DNA from: an uncultured Sutterella sp.
Lineage (GTDB): Bacteria; Pseudomonadota; Gammaproteobacteria; Burkholderiales; Burkholderiaceae_F
Length of the DNA stretch: 39,434 bases
Direction of reading: 5' to 3'
Assembly: GCA_905197905.1 (NCBI GenBank)
Contig: CAJKAP010000016.1
Span: 1 to 39,434 of the forward strand
Shown piece by piece: positions 15,053 to 23,840 of the stretch. Numbering within the stretch: the stretch's first letter is position 1; each line of letters begins with the position of its first letter. The translations under genes were made by a program, and so were the position numbers. The notes below the pieces were generated by a model. It did not search any database, was not told the origin of the DNA, and worked only from the letters and a program-made list of their open reading frames with translations.

Positions 15053-18000
15053 ATGTCAAAACGATTCAAAAAAACGGCCTTGGCCCTAGAAATCACCACG
15101 ATTCTCTGCAGCACCCTGCTCTTCTCTGGAATGAGCCATGCACAAAGCTTTAATAACCTCATTTTTAGCTCGGTAGCAGAAGAACGCACTGAACGAGATC
15201 TGATCGAGTTTATTAATCCAGAAGAAGACTTCGGGCTCTATTGGGTGAATACGAGGGAACGAGACGTTCTAGCTTTAGTTCACGACACGACGATCAGCGG
15301 CAAAAATCTTATCTTCTACTCGCATCAAGATTATGCGTCGCCAGACCCAACAGCACCTGCTCCTGATTTTTTCTGGAGCACCGAAAAGCCAACGCACATT
15401 AAAACCACTGACAAGCTTCAGCTCACTGGTTACGGTAACATAGCCACAACAGTTGGGACTGGATCGATTTTAATCGAGGGGTTTAGCGAGATAAGGCCAG
15501 ATGATAATCGTGATTTGTGGGGTGATATTTACGACAACGGGGCCGGTATCTCACTTTTGGCTCGTGAAGACGTCGACAGCACCCTTTTTTTGAATGGTAC
15601 GTCTGTTTACTCCCTCTCCAAAACGAGCCCTGGTGTCCATATCAGTGGTGGTTTCTTTATGCTTTATCGCCAGATAGCGAAAGGGGGAAAAATTCAGATT
15701 GATGGGTTAACTCGACGCCATGTCGATTTTCCTTCACATCTTATTGGTGGATTGTATGCAACGGACGGCGGAAAAATTAAACTGAATTTAAATAACAAAT
15801 ATATCGATTTTGACCGAGCCGACAATGAAGATTTAATTATTGCTGAAAAAAATAGTTCCATTGATATTTTGGCTGATGATGCTGCTCTAAGAATGACCGA
15901 TCAACCCATTATCTCTCGGGGGGAAAATTCTTCCGTTTTTGTCTCTGCCCAGGGTTTATTTTTAGATGCGGATACTTACGTAAACCCCTATGTTTACGCT
16001 GTTAATCAGGGAAAAATCAGTCTTAACGCAAAATCTCTAGACGTGCAACACTATCAGTTTATCAGCTCTTTAAGGAGTACTTTAGATCTCAATTTGACTG
16101 GAAAACTAAGCCATTTTGAAGGCAGTATTAAAACATCTTGGGAAAAACTTCTTCCCAAAGAAATCGGTCTTATCGCGGAAAATGATCAGTCTAAAATCAA
16201 TATTTTTGTTGATGGGGCAAATCACGAAGTAACAGCTGATATTGAAGCGAATACCTCTCAATCTACCATCAATTACACCGTTAGAGGAGAACGAAACCAA
16301 AACCGTCTGAAGATTAAATCAATAGGACAATATCGAGATGATGTCTACTATGGGAGCAATGCTGTCAAAATTGATATGGCGGGGAAAAGTTTGAGCTTAG
16401 ACGGAAGTCTTGCTAACACAGCCGATAACCTCATAGATATCTCTTTTTCTGGAGAGGACTCTAGCTTTTGGCTCAATGGCGATCTACAAGGCCAAACCAA
16501 GATTTCGATAGCTCAAAAAGCAAATGTTAGCGGCAAGGTGAAAGTCAAAAATTTCATTGACGAAAAAAAGAAAGAATGGGAAAGCAACTTCACTCTCGAC
16601 TTGCACCCAGAGACGAGTTGGGAGGGTGCACTTGTGACCTCTTCAGGTAACAGCACCATCACCTTAGAAAAGGCACAGTGGCAGGGCGTTGCGAAAGTAA
16701 CCTCTGATACCGCCAAAGGTTCTCCCCACCTCAAGGTCCATTTAAAGGATCAAAGCAAATTCCAAGGTACACTTGCTCCTCTTGATGGAAAGACTGAAAT
16801 CACGCTCAATCGTAGTCTTTGGACGCGAAATGCTACCTTAGATAACCTCGAAGAAACGAAAGGTGGCGAGCTTATCGTTAAGGCTGATAAAGAGAGCACC
16901 TGGGAAGGTGCACTTAACATCGCAACAGGCAAAGCTGAAGTCACTCTAAATGGCACGCAATGGAAAAACAGTGCCACCTTAGCTAATGTGCGTTTTGATT
17001 CCGTCACGGACAGTGAGATTAGTCAACTAAGAGAAGATACACCACCTAGCGATATATCTAAGCGTCTCTTAGATGGCGGGAAACTGGATTTAACGCTCTC
17101 CAATGGTGCGCAATGGACGGGCGGGCTCAATATGGTCAACGGTAGCGCGAATGTTAAGCTCAACCAAAGCCAGTGGAGAGGCAATCTCACGCAAACTCCT
17201 AGTGCCTTTACGCCGCCTACTGAAGACGATCTTATCTACGCCATCGCCGACTACGATCCTTATATTTTATATACCTTCTTTCCACCAGAAGACGCCCCAA
17301 AGGAGGATGATGATCTGGCTGAGGAGTATAGACAGCAAATTCGGCTTTGGCAAACCAAGACTAACGCTGAAAACGCCCAACTCGCGGCACTGAGCTCCCC
17401 AGCTACGCTTTCGCTCTCGCTCACTGAGTCCACCTGGGATGGTGACATCACGCTCACGAGTGGCAAGGCGGACGTGGAGCTCACCAAGAGCCAATGGACG
17501 GGTAACGTTAAGGTCGAAAAAGAAGGTCAGACTGAGCGCTCTGCAGAAAACACTGCAACGCCTGGCCCCCTCACGCTTAACTTGAAGTCGAGCACCTGGG
17601 CGGGCACCCTCTCCTCTACTCAGACCGATACCGTGAGTACGCTCGAAGATTCGACATGGAGTGGCAGCGCCACAACAGCGGGGCCCATTACGCTAACGAA
17701 TTCCAGTTGGAAGTTAACGGGTGACAGTGAAGTCACCAGCCTTACCTCGGACGCAGCCTCTGCGGTGTTCCTCGAGGGCGATGCCCGCAAACTCACTGTC
17801 GGGAAGCTCTCGGGCGAAGGCACTATGGTACTCGACCTGGCCTACAAGGATGACAACGTTGAGAGCTATCGCGATGCTGAAGGTAGCGACTTTATCGTGG
17901 TGAAAGAGGCAGCCTCAGGTTCTCGTCGCCTTGTCGCGACCGCCACGAGTGACCTCTCCGCGGTAGTGGACAAGCAAAAGCTCTACTTTGCAACAACGCC

Positions 18001-19072
18001 AGAATCCGCCGAACCCTTTAATTTGACGGGCACCATTTCGCAGTACGTAGTAGAACCTGATCGTCTCTACAACCTACTCAATACCTACCACATTGAAAAG
18101 GAAACGGATACGACTGAGGCCTTCTCTGGCGCGACCAATTGGTACCTAACCTTTGGGGCCAAAACGCCTGAAATAAACGAAAACGCGACGACGCCCACGA
18201 GTGCCTTTAGTGCTGTAGCAGCACTTTGGCGCGATAACGATACGCTCCTAAAACGTGTGGGAGAGTTGCACGACAATCCCTATGAAAATGGCGCTTGGGC
18301 TCGTATCCTCAACCGCAAGGTGAAGCGCTCGGGTGACCATTCGATGAGTGGGACGTTCACTGGCGTGCAGTTAGGCTACGATCGCAAACTCAATACCCTC
18401 TCGCAGGGCGATTGGATCCTTGGCGCGGGCTTCACCCACACGCGTGGGAAACCAGAATTTGCAGAAGGTGATGGGAAACTAGAGAGCAATGAAGTGACGC
18501 TTTACGCCACCAATTTGCGAGACAATGGCCACACGATTGACATCGTGGGGCGCGCTGGGCGACTCGATTCTCGCTACACCACGGATTTGGGCGACAAAGG
18601 TAAGTTCCACAACTGGGCAGCAAGCCTTGGGGTGGAATATGGAAAGCGTTGGACGCTGGATCAGCGCTTCTCGATTGAACCACAGGCACAGTTAACGTAT
18701 CACTATCTCTGGGGTGACGAATTCCGCACGAAGAAAGGCTTCATGGCCGAGCAAGACAATGTCGAAAGCTTAGTGGCACGCTTGGGCGTTGTGGGTAGCC
18801 TCGACTGGAATCGTGGCGCAGAAAATGCAGGTCGCTTCTACGCGAAGGCCTCGGTGCTGCATGACTTCATGGGCGAAACCAACACCCGCATTTCTCAAGA
18901 TGTGCTCTACCGAGATAGCGACGACTTGGGTGACACCTGGTACGTCGTGGGCCTTGGCACCAACGTGAAGTTAGGCAAATCTTGGCACATTTATGTTGAT
19001 GCTGAGACGAGTCTCAACGCGAAAGTGAAGACAAAATACAACCTGAATGCAGGCGTACGTTACGCCTTCTAA
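15053..19072 (+). CDS. Intact autotransporter AT4
   Basis: An uninterrupted 1339-residue autotransporter, the most divergent paralog in its first 500 residues. The ATG at 15053 is preceded by a strong GAGGGGAG box; the in-frame TTG at 15014 is not needed. The signal peptide has SKRFKKT, a hydrophobic core and cleavage near MSHAQ. The mature start SVAEERTERDLIEF parallels AT1 and AT2. The DGVRYGGN motif appears only as RDDVYYGSN. About ten W-x-G rungs follow from roughly residue 520, with an acidic insertion (PPEDAPKEDDDLAEEY) near 745. The closing region (SDFIVVKEAASGSRR, KLYFATTPESAEPF), the linker TNWYLTFG and the barrel from about residue 1058 to AGVRYAF are complete. Probable surface adhesin, target unknown. 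A bidirectional terminator separates it from the convergent recombinase. Confidence 0.92.
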   Translation: MSKRFKKTALALEITTILCSTLLFSGMSHAQSFNNLIFSSVAEERTERDLIEFINPEEDFGLYWVNTRERDVLALVHDTTISGKNLIFYSHQDYASPDPTAPAPDFFWSTEKPTHIKTTDKLQLTGYGNIATTVGTGSILIEGFSEIRPDDNRDLWGDIYDNGAGISLLAREDVDSTLFLNGTSVYSLSKTSPGVHISGGFFMLYRQIAKGGKIQIDGLTRRHVDFPSHLIGGLYATDGGKIKLNLNNKYIDFDRADNEDLIIAEKNSSIDILADDAALRMTDQPIISRGENSSVFVSAQGLFLDADTYVNPYVYAVNQGKISLNAKSLDVQHYQFISSLRSTLDLNLTGKLSHFEGSIKTSWEKLLPKEIGLIAENDQSKINIFVDGANHEVTADIEANTSQSTINYTVRGERNQNRLKIKSIGQYRDDVYYGSNAVKIDMAGKSLSLDGSLANTADNLIDISFSGEDSSFWLNGDLQGQTKISIAQKANVSGKVKVKNFIDEKKKEWESNFTLDLHPETSWEGALVTSSGNSTITLEKAQWQGVAKVTSDTAKGSPHLKVHLKDQSKFQGTLAPLDGKTEITLNRSLWTRNATLDNLEETKGGELIVKADKESTWEGALNIATGKAEVTLNGTQWKNSATLANVRFDSVTDSEISQLREDTPPSDISKRLLDGGKLDLTLSNGAQWTGGLNMVNGSANVKLNQSQWRGNLTQTPSAFTPPTEDDLIYAIADYDPYILYTFFPPEDAPKEDDDLAEEYRQQIRLWQTKTNAENAQLAALSSPATLSLSLTESTWDGDITLTSGKADVELTKSQWTGNVKVEKEGQTERSAENTATPGPLTLNLKSSTWAGTLSSTQTDTVSTLEDSTWSGSATTAGPITLTNSSWKLTGDSEVTSLTSDAASAVFLEGDARKLTVGKLSGEGTMVLDLAYKDDNVESYRDAEGSDFIVVKEAASGSRRLVATATSDLSAVVDKQKLYFATTPESAEPFNLTGTISQYVVEPDRLYNLLNTYHIEKETDTTEAFSGATNWYLTFGAKTPEINENATTPTSAFSAVAALWRDNDTLLKRVGELHDNPYENGAWARILNRKVKRSGDHSMSGTFTGVQLGYDRKLNTLSQGDWILGAGFTHTRGKPEFAEGDGKLESNEVTLYATNLRDNGHTIDIVGRAGRLDSRYTTDLGDKGKFHNWAASLGVEYGKRWTLDQRFSIEPQAQLTYHYLWGDEFRTKKGFMAEQDNVESLVARLGVVGSLDWNRGAENAGRFYAKASVLHDFMGETNTRISQDVLYRDSDDLGDTWYVVGLGTNVKLGKSWHIYVDAETSLNAKVKTKYNLNAGVRYAF

Positions 19073-19102
19073 AGGATTTTTCCTTCACATTCACCTAAAC
19101 CC

Positions 19103-19150
19103 AAAAGAGCTTTTAGAAAGAGAATTTCTCCGACTAAAAGCTCTTTTTTT
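19103..19150. terminator. Bidirectional terminator between AT4 and the recombinase
   Basis: AAAAGAGCTTTTAG pairs with CTAAAAGCTCTTTT across 17 bases, with a T-run on the plus side. The A-run on the other arm serves the minus-strand recombinase gene ending at 19201. Confidence 0.8.
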
Positions 19151-19200
19151 GAATAGACATTAAGAGAGGAAATACGTGTCCATTTCCTCTTCGCTTTTTC

Positions 19201-20157
19201 TTAGATATCAATGCTATCGGCCACCGTCTTTTGTGCCTCTTCTCCACGACGATCGTAGAGCGCCGTCGTCGCGATATTGGCATGCCCCATCATGTTTTTA
19301 ACGGTCACGATGTCCACATTTTTTCCTAAAAGTCGCGTGGCAAAAGTACGACGCAAGTCGTGTGCGGAGCAAGGGGCATTATGCGCTGCGATCATGCGAG
19401 ACTTGGCAATACGACCGACGCTCGTGGCATCAATCGGTCTCTCAGTATCGAGTCTTCCCCCTTTAAAGAAGCGGCAGAAAATATACCCTTTATCCTCAGG
19501 GCGATACTTGAGGAGCCACTCATTAAGTACCGTAGCGACAGCCGAAGGTAAAAAGACTTTACGCTCTTTATTCCCCTTCCCGATGAGTCGCAAGGAGCGC
19601 TCTAAGGGGTCATAATTTTCTAATCTGAGGCCTGGGATTTCCCCTCGACGAAGACCACAACCAAGCATTAAAAGGATCATTGCTTTGTCGCGCAAATCCT
19701 GTGGATTATCCTCGTCTAAGCTCTCCACTAAGCGAGCACTTTCTTCCCGACTGATCGATCGCCCCGTGGGGAGTCGATAGTAACGTTTTTGTTTCATTGC
19801 CGCAATTTTAAGGTAAACCTCATGCGACATTTGTCCCGTCATCCAAGCTGCTCTCGCCACCCCTTTTAGTGCAGCAAGATAGCAATTACTCGTCGAAACT
19901 GAAATCCCCTCTTTGGCTTGCGTCGCAAAAAAAGCGAGCAAATGTTCGGGGCGAACTTTTTCCCACTCGCAATCTCGAAGATCCATATAGTGGGCCCACT
20001 GGGCAAACTTGCTCAGTTTCGAGGCCATCGTTCGGCGCGAAGTTGGGGAACTTAACTCTGACAGATAGACCAAGGCCGGGTTTGGCGAGTCACGACGCTC
20101 CGTACTCGGGAGCATCTCCTCTTGCAGAAGTGCTGTAAGTGCTCTTTTTTCACTCAT
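19201..20157 (-). CDS. Tyrosine recombinase / XerC-D-like integrase
   Basis: A 318-residue site-specific recombinase. An N-terminal SAM-like core-binding domain (about 20-115) has the typical LSxxTSRRTMASKLSKFAQW start and the LAALKGVARAAW helix. The catalytic domain (about 135-310) has all active residues: R170 in GCGLRRGE, the beta-hairpin GKGNKER, H266 and R269 in SAHDLRRTFAT, H292 in MMGHANIATT and Y301 in ALYDRR. It should therefore be active. Length matches XerC/XerD and stand-alone integrases. The ATG at 20157 has an AAAGG box 9 bases upstream. It lies tail-to-tail with the adhesin array, with no phage or transposon genes beside it. It could be a cargo-free integrase, a Xer paralog, or an invertase acting on local DNA. 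I see no clear inverted recombination sites, so the last is speculative. Confidence 0.9.
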   Translation of the reverse strand: MSEKRALTALLQEEMLPSTERRDSPNPALVYLSELSSPTSRRTMASKLSKFAQWAHYMDLRDCEWEKVRPEHLLAFFATQAKEGISVSTSNCYLAALKGVARAAWMTGQMSHEVYLKIAAMKQKRYYRLPTGRSISREESARLVESLDEDNPQDLRDKAMILLMLGCGLRRGEIPGLRLENYDPLERSLRLIGKGNKERKVFLPSAVATVLNEWLLKYRPEDKGYIFCRFFKGGRLDTERPIDATSVGRIAKSRMIAAHNAPCSAHDLRRTFATRLLGKNVDIVTVKNMMGHANIATTALYDRRGEEAQKTVADSIDI

Positions 20158-20220
20158 TCCAAGGCCTTTCTATTTTTTGTATTACAGAATAAAAACTAAA
20201 GCGACACTTTATGAATAAAC

Positions 20221-20286
20221 AGAGAAGTGCTCAAAGAGATCGATCTAAAGCTTCCCGGCAAAAATCGCTCTTTGAAGCACTTTTCT
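20221..20286. repeat. Long imperfect hairpin upstream of the recombinase
   Basis: The arms 20221-20244 and 20264-20286 pair over about 23 bases with two small mismatches or bulges (AAGTGCT, CAAAGAG and CGAT blocks are complementary). The loop holds an AAGCTT site. It could lie in the recombinase leader or be a structured recognition site. Confidence 0.5.
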
Positions 20287-20546
20287 GTCGTTAAGAGGGG
20301 CATTTTCCTCCCGAAGACCTTTTTGGGGAATTTTCGAGAAGATTATGCATGAGAATGTATATTCTACGATCTAATTATAGCGCAAACTGAAACCAGGAAA
20401 AATGGAAAAAATGAGATTTCCTTCCTCCCCTCTTCTCAAAATTTTTCTTCCAAAAGGAAAATTTTCAAGAGGATGAAATTTTTCTGCTGCGAGGTCGAAA
20501 GTTGCTTTTCAAAAATTTTTCTCAGCTCGATTTTTCTTGTTTTTCA

Positions 20547-20562
20547 CTGAACAAGCGTTCAG
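20547..20562. promoter_or_regulatory. TetR-type palindrome CTGAAC-AAGC-GTTCAG
   Basis: A perfect TGAAC-N4-GTTCA palindrome, extended by one base pair, of the kind bound by TetR/AcrR-family repressors. The same half-sites with the same spacing recur at 27084. No TetR gene is in the window. Confidence 0.35.
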
Positions 20563-21385
20563 GAATTTTTCTTTTCAAATTCGTCATTTTCTCAGGCGAT
20601 GATTTTTGGGATTGAAGTTTTGGGGGCCCTCCTCCAACTCCTTCTCATCGTTCTTTTCAGGTGAAGTCTTTTCTTCCTTCTACTTTAAATAGTCAATTTA
20701 GGATTTTTTTCTCGAAAAGAGAATTGAATACTTCTTTGATTTATACATCTCTTTTTTCATTCCTTATCCTGAAGATATTTTTTTTCATAAAAAATAACAC
20801 GACTATTCATGGACGCCAATTATCTTTTTTTTCAATTGATAAGAATTTTTCTATTTTTAATAAATGTGTTAATCTGCTTTTTTATTAAATGTAGAAAGGA
20901 GATATGGGAATGTGGGAAACTTTCCCCTTTAGACTCCTTTCCTTACTCCTTAGAGGCTTTCCAATCTGTCCTTAAAATCCCCTTTCTGTAACCTTAAGAA
21001 GTGGACTTAAGTCACCTTTCGGGAAATTTCATTGCCTATTCTCGACTTGCTCTTCATTTTTTTCATCGGTGCTTTTTTCTTTATCATCTATTGAGTACTG
21101 AATCTAATTTAAATTATCTACAGAATAGATTTCTATATTTTTATCAATAATATTTGTCATTCTCTGAAGATTTATAAAAAACTTTCTCTCCTCTTAGAGA
21201 CTATCCCGATTTTTGTGTCTATAAAATAATGATCTTTTTTCTCTTTCTCTTTTTAAATAAAAATGAATCTTTCTCCGAGAAAATATTTTCGTGGTCCTAG
21301 TCGTTCGATGAGTCAAACTGATCGATTAATTGCACGTGAAATCTGTTTTCTCACTCTTTGAGTGAAAAATGAGATAAAGCGCCTC

Positions 21386-21425
21386 ACCGCCGAGCCTTCC
21401 ATTTGGGAGAGCTCGGCGGTCTCTT
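21386..21425 (+). terminator. Strong GC-rich hairpin followed by CTCTTTT
   Basis: ACCGCCGAGC pairs perfectly with GCTCGGCGGT across 15 bases and is followed by CTCTTTT on the plus strand. It is the most stable stem in an otherwise AT-rich region and lacks any coding gene upstream. This suggests it ends an untranslated RNA transcribed from the region before it. The T-run is short, so it could instead be a protein-binding or leader structure. Confidence 0.45.
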
Positions 21426-21461
21426 TTGGGGGAGCTTTTACCTCTCCCGCTGTTACATAAA

Positions 21462-21490
21462 TTTCACACAAAATTAACCTTTGTGTGAAA
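21462..21490. repeat. Perfect 11-bp inverted repeat TTTCACACAAA / TTTGTGTGAAA
   Basis: The arms are 21462-21472 and 21480-21490, separated by 7 bases. Size and symmetry fit a dimeric operator as well as a hairpin. It lies about 750 bases before the lactate permease. Confidence 0.5.
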
Positions 21491-21752
21491 GGCTTAATCC
21501 TTCCTTACGGACTCTTTCATTCACCTTCCGAAAAAGTGAGCACTCTTCCGAGTCGCTAGTCCAACAGTAGATTAGAAGTCAGTTAGCACTTTGTCCCTTT
21601 GCTTTCAATCAAATGAAATTTACAAAAAATTACACAAACTCATAGGGTATACCACTACCCCAAATGAGAGTATTTTTTTACTCTATAGACCTAGTCCTTT
21701 TAGATAATCCTTGCTAGCTTTTTGGGTGATTGAGACAACGTCCATTAAATCG

Positions 21753-21862
21753 GGGAAAACCCTATAAAATCAAGGACTTACGAACTAGGGAAAACCTCCT
21801 TGGTAAAAACCCTAAGTCTCACCTTTTCCCATTAGCCCCTCCCGATAGGTTTTTCCCTATCG
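21753..21862. repeat. Cluster of GGGAAAACC-type motifs
   Basis: GGGAAAACC occurs at 21753 and 21788, GGTAAAAACC at 21802, and the reverse form GGTTTTTCCC at 21848. The last sits inside a perfect CGATAGG / CCTATCG hairpin (21843-21862). Several copies are flanked by TA/CTA. Related AGGGTATACC lies at 21642. Four near copies in 110 bases is more than expected and could mark repeated regulator sites upstream of the lactate operon. Confidence 0.35.
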
Positions 21863-22243
21863 AAAATGATTATCCGAAAGACTAAGCCTATACACCGATT
21901 GAACAATAGGGAAATTAAAAAGCTTTTGTTAGAATCCCTTCCGACAATTGAGGAACGAGCTTTTTTGACGACAACCTCATAAAACAAGCGAGCCCACGCT
22001 CTACTCTCTCTAATATTAGAACGCGAGACTCACTCATCAGGGATGGCCTGTGAGCCCTTCGGTAATCTACTGACAGATTGCAAGAGAAGGGAAAGTCAAT
22101 TCCCCGTGCAAAAAAAGCCGGTCTACTCAATATCGGAACTTGTTATGTGCCAAGCGAAAGACGAGTTCGCATTTATCGCATAAAAGAACCCAAGTGCTTT
22201 TTGATCCCCCTCGATCGTAAAGCGCTTAACTGAGGAATTGACA

Positions 22244-23797
22244 ATGTTTAACCTACCCTTCTTTCTGGGTTTGTTCCCGTTAGTGGTGTTGGTGGTTTTG
22301 ATCATCAACGTCAAAATGCCGGTTTATAAGGCCGTGTTGATTACACTGGCCTTGGTCTTAGGGATCACCTACTTTGCCTTTGATACCCCAGCTACTGACT
22401 TAGCTAACGCCGTTGGCTACGGTATTCTCAAAGGTCTCTGGCCCATCGTCATCGTGATCTTTGGTGCCATCTTCGCTTATAACCTCATGCAAAAGACGGG
22501 TGCCATTAGCGTCATCCGTGATCAACTCTCTCGCGTCACTGACGACCGCCGTCTTCTCCTTCTTCTCATTACCTGGGGCTTTGGTTCCTTCTTGGAAGCT
22601 GCTGCTGGTTTCTCGACCGCTGTGGCCATTCCGCTCGGAATTTTGATGGCCTTGGGCTTTGACCCGATCCGCGCTGCTGTGGTGGCTTTGGTTTCTGATA
22701 CGGTCGCGACGGTTTTCGGTGCTGTCGGTATCCCTGTGACGGTGATGGGCGACATGCTCCACCTCCCCGTGGTGGGCTTCGATGGGATGAGCTTCCTCGT
22801 TGTTTGCCAGTTGGGTATTTTGAATATCATCATCCCCTTCCTCTTGATTATCATCATGGAAGGTTCGATCAAGGCCTTGAAGGGTGTCTTCATGGTCACG
22901 TTGATCACTGGCGTGATGACCTTGATTCCTGAACTTATCATCGCTGCCTTCGTGGGTCCTGAATTGACGGCCTTCGGTGGTGCCTTGGCTGCCCTTGCCA
23001 CGATGTTGGTTCTCTTCAAGGCTCGTAAGACGCCGACTCCTGAAGAATATCGCATCAAGATGGATCACACCTCTGAAGCTGCCTCTGGCGGTGAAGTCTT
23101 CCGCGCTGTGTCGATCTACGCTTTGATGTTCATCTTCATTCTCGTTTGCTCGCCGCTTTTCCCAAGCGTTGGCGCTTCGCTCAACCACATCTCCACCACC
23201 TTTGCTTTCCCGGTGGGTGAAAAGACGTTGAAGGCCACGTTTAATTGGATCACGACGCCTGGCATGCTCATCATCTTTGCAACCTTGATTGGTGGTGTGC
23301 TCTTCCAGCGCGCTAAGCCTGGCATGATCATCTCGACCGTCTTCTCGACGTTGAACCAATTGAAGACGAGTGCGATCGCTATTTCTGTGATCGTGGCTAT
23401 GGCGACTGTAATGGACTTTACCGGTTTGATCGCTGTGGTGGCTCAGCCTCTCTTTGATGCCACTGGCAAGTTCTACCCCTACTTCGCTCCGTTGATCGGT
23501 GCGGTGGGTACCTTCGTGACGGGTTCTGTGACGAACGCTAACGTGCTCTTTGGTAACTTGCAAACGATTGCGGCTAACCACCTCCAGTTGGATCCCACCT
23601 GGCTCGTGGCTGCCAATGCTGCTGGTGCGACGGCAACGAAGATGCTCGCCCCGCAGAGTATTACGATTGCTGTCTCTTCGGCTGGCTTAGCCAATGCTGA
23701 TAGCGCTTTAATGAAGGGGACCGCGCCTTGGGCTGCTCTTTACCTCGTCGTCCTTGTGGTGATCGTTGGTGCAAGCAGTGCCTTCTTCGTGGCCTAA
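22244..23797 (+). CDS. lldP: L-lactate permease (LldP/LctP family)
   Basis: A 517-residue inner-membrane transporter importing lactate with protons. The ATG at 22244 is preceded by GAGGA at a 7-base distance; an in-frame TTG at 22238 is not needed. The sequence is hydrophobic throughout, with a dozen or more membrane segments. It carries stretches typical of the lactate permease family: GILKGLWPIVIVIFGAIFAY near 65, SFLEAAAGFSTAVAIPLGIL near 110 and LVSDTVATVFGAVGIPV near 145. Near the end come TGSVTNANVLFGNLQ and ATATKMLAPQSI. It opens an operon with lutA, lutB and lutC, 43 bases before lutA, ending in tandem TAATAA. Glycolate transport is a family alternative, but the LutABC neighbours point to lactate. 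Confidence 0.93.
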   Translation: MFNLPFFLGLFPLVVLVVLIINVKMPVYKAVLITLALVLGITYFAFDTPATDLANAVGYGILKGLWPIVIVIFGAIFAYNLMQKTGAISVIRDQLSRVTDDRRLLLLLITWGFGSFLEAAAGFSTAVAIPLGILMALGFDPIRAAVVALVSDTVATVFGAVGIPVTVMGDMLHLPVVGFDGMSFLVVCQLGILNIIIPFLLIIIMEGSIKALKGVFMVTLITGVMTLIPELIIAAFVGPELTAFGGALAALATMLVLFKARKTPTPEEYRIKMDHTSEAASGGEVFRAVSIYALMFIFILVCSPLFPSVGASLNHISTTFAFPVGEKTLKATFNWITTPGMLIIFATLIGGVLFQRAKPGMIISTVFSTLNQLKTSAIAISVIVAMATVMDFTGLIAVVAQPLFDATGKFYPYFAPLIGAVGTFVTGSVTNANVLFGNLQTIAANHLQLDPTWLVAANAAGATATKMLAPQSITIAVSSAGLANADSALMKGTAPWAALYLVVLVVIVGASSAFFVA

Positions 23798-23840
23798 TAA
23801 GAAACCCCGATAACTTTGAAACACACTGGAGATAAAAACC

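Larger units (their letters stand above)
20158..22243. other. 2.1-kb region without convincing genes, rich in hairpins and AT tracts
   Basis: Between the recombinase start and the lactate operon no frame looks coding. Short AT-rich frames such as 20661-20888 consist of Phe, Ile and Asn runs with no ribosome binding site. From 20400 to 21340 the DNA is strongly AT-rich. From 21380 on it holds several perfect inverted repeats and a cluster of GGGAAAACC-type motifs, listed separately. It is long for this compact window. It may contain the long leader of the lactate operon, an untranslated RNA or a decayed element. I recognise no tRNA, tmRNA, 6S or known riboswitch. Confidence 0.5.

Noticed and set aside
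20440..20572. AATTTTTCT repeated at 20440, 20477, 20514 and 20564 (spacings 37, 37, 50), considered as CRISPR or iterons
   Set aside because: The repeat is only 9 bases of A/T-rich sequence, the spacing is not constant and no cas or rep gene is near; chance in T-rich DNA is likely.
20661..20888. 75-codon AT-rich frame in the non-coding block
   Set aside because: Composition is simple Phe/Ile/Asn/Ser runs from T-rich DNA, with no ribosome binding site or recognisable motif.
21029..21160. Minus-strand mini-frame of 44 codons (MTNIIDKNIEIYSV...) with an internal TAG at codon 19
   Set aside because: The charged C-terminal part looks protein-like, and one TAG inside would echo AT2, but the frame is too short and lacks a good ribosome binding site.
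21240..21425. tRNA, tmRNA, 6S RNA or known riboswitch in the 2-kb gap
   Set aside because: No T-loop GTTCRA with an acceptor stem, no CCA end and no known aptamer core could be recognised; only generic hairpins remain.
22400..23581. 393-codon minus-strand frame opposite lldP
   Set aside because: Low-complexity His/Arg/Asp-rich shadow of a strongly codon-biased gene; similar shadows lie opposite lutA and lutB.
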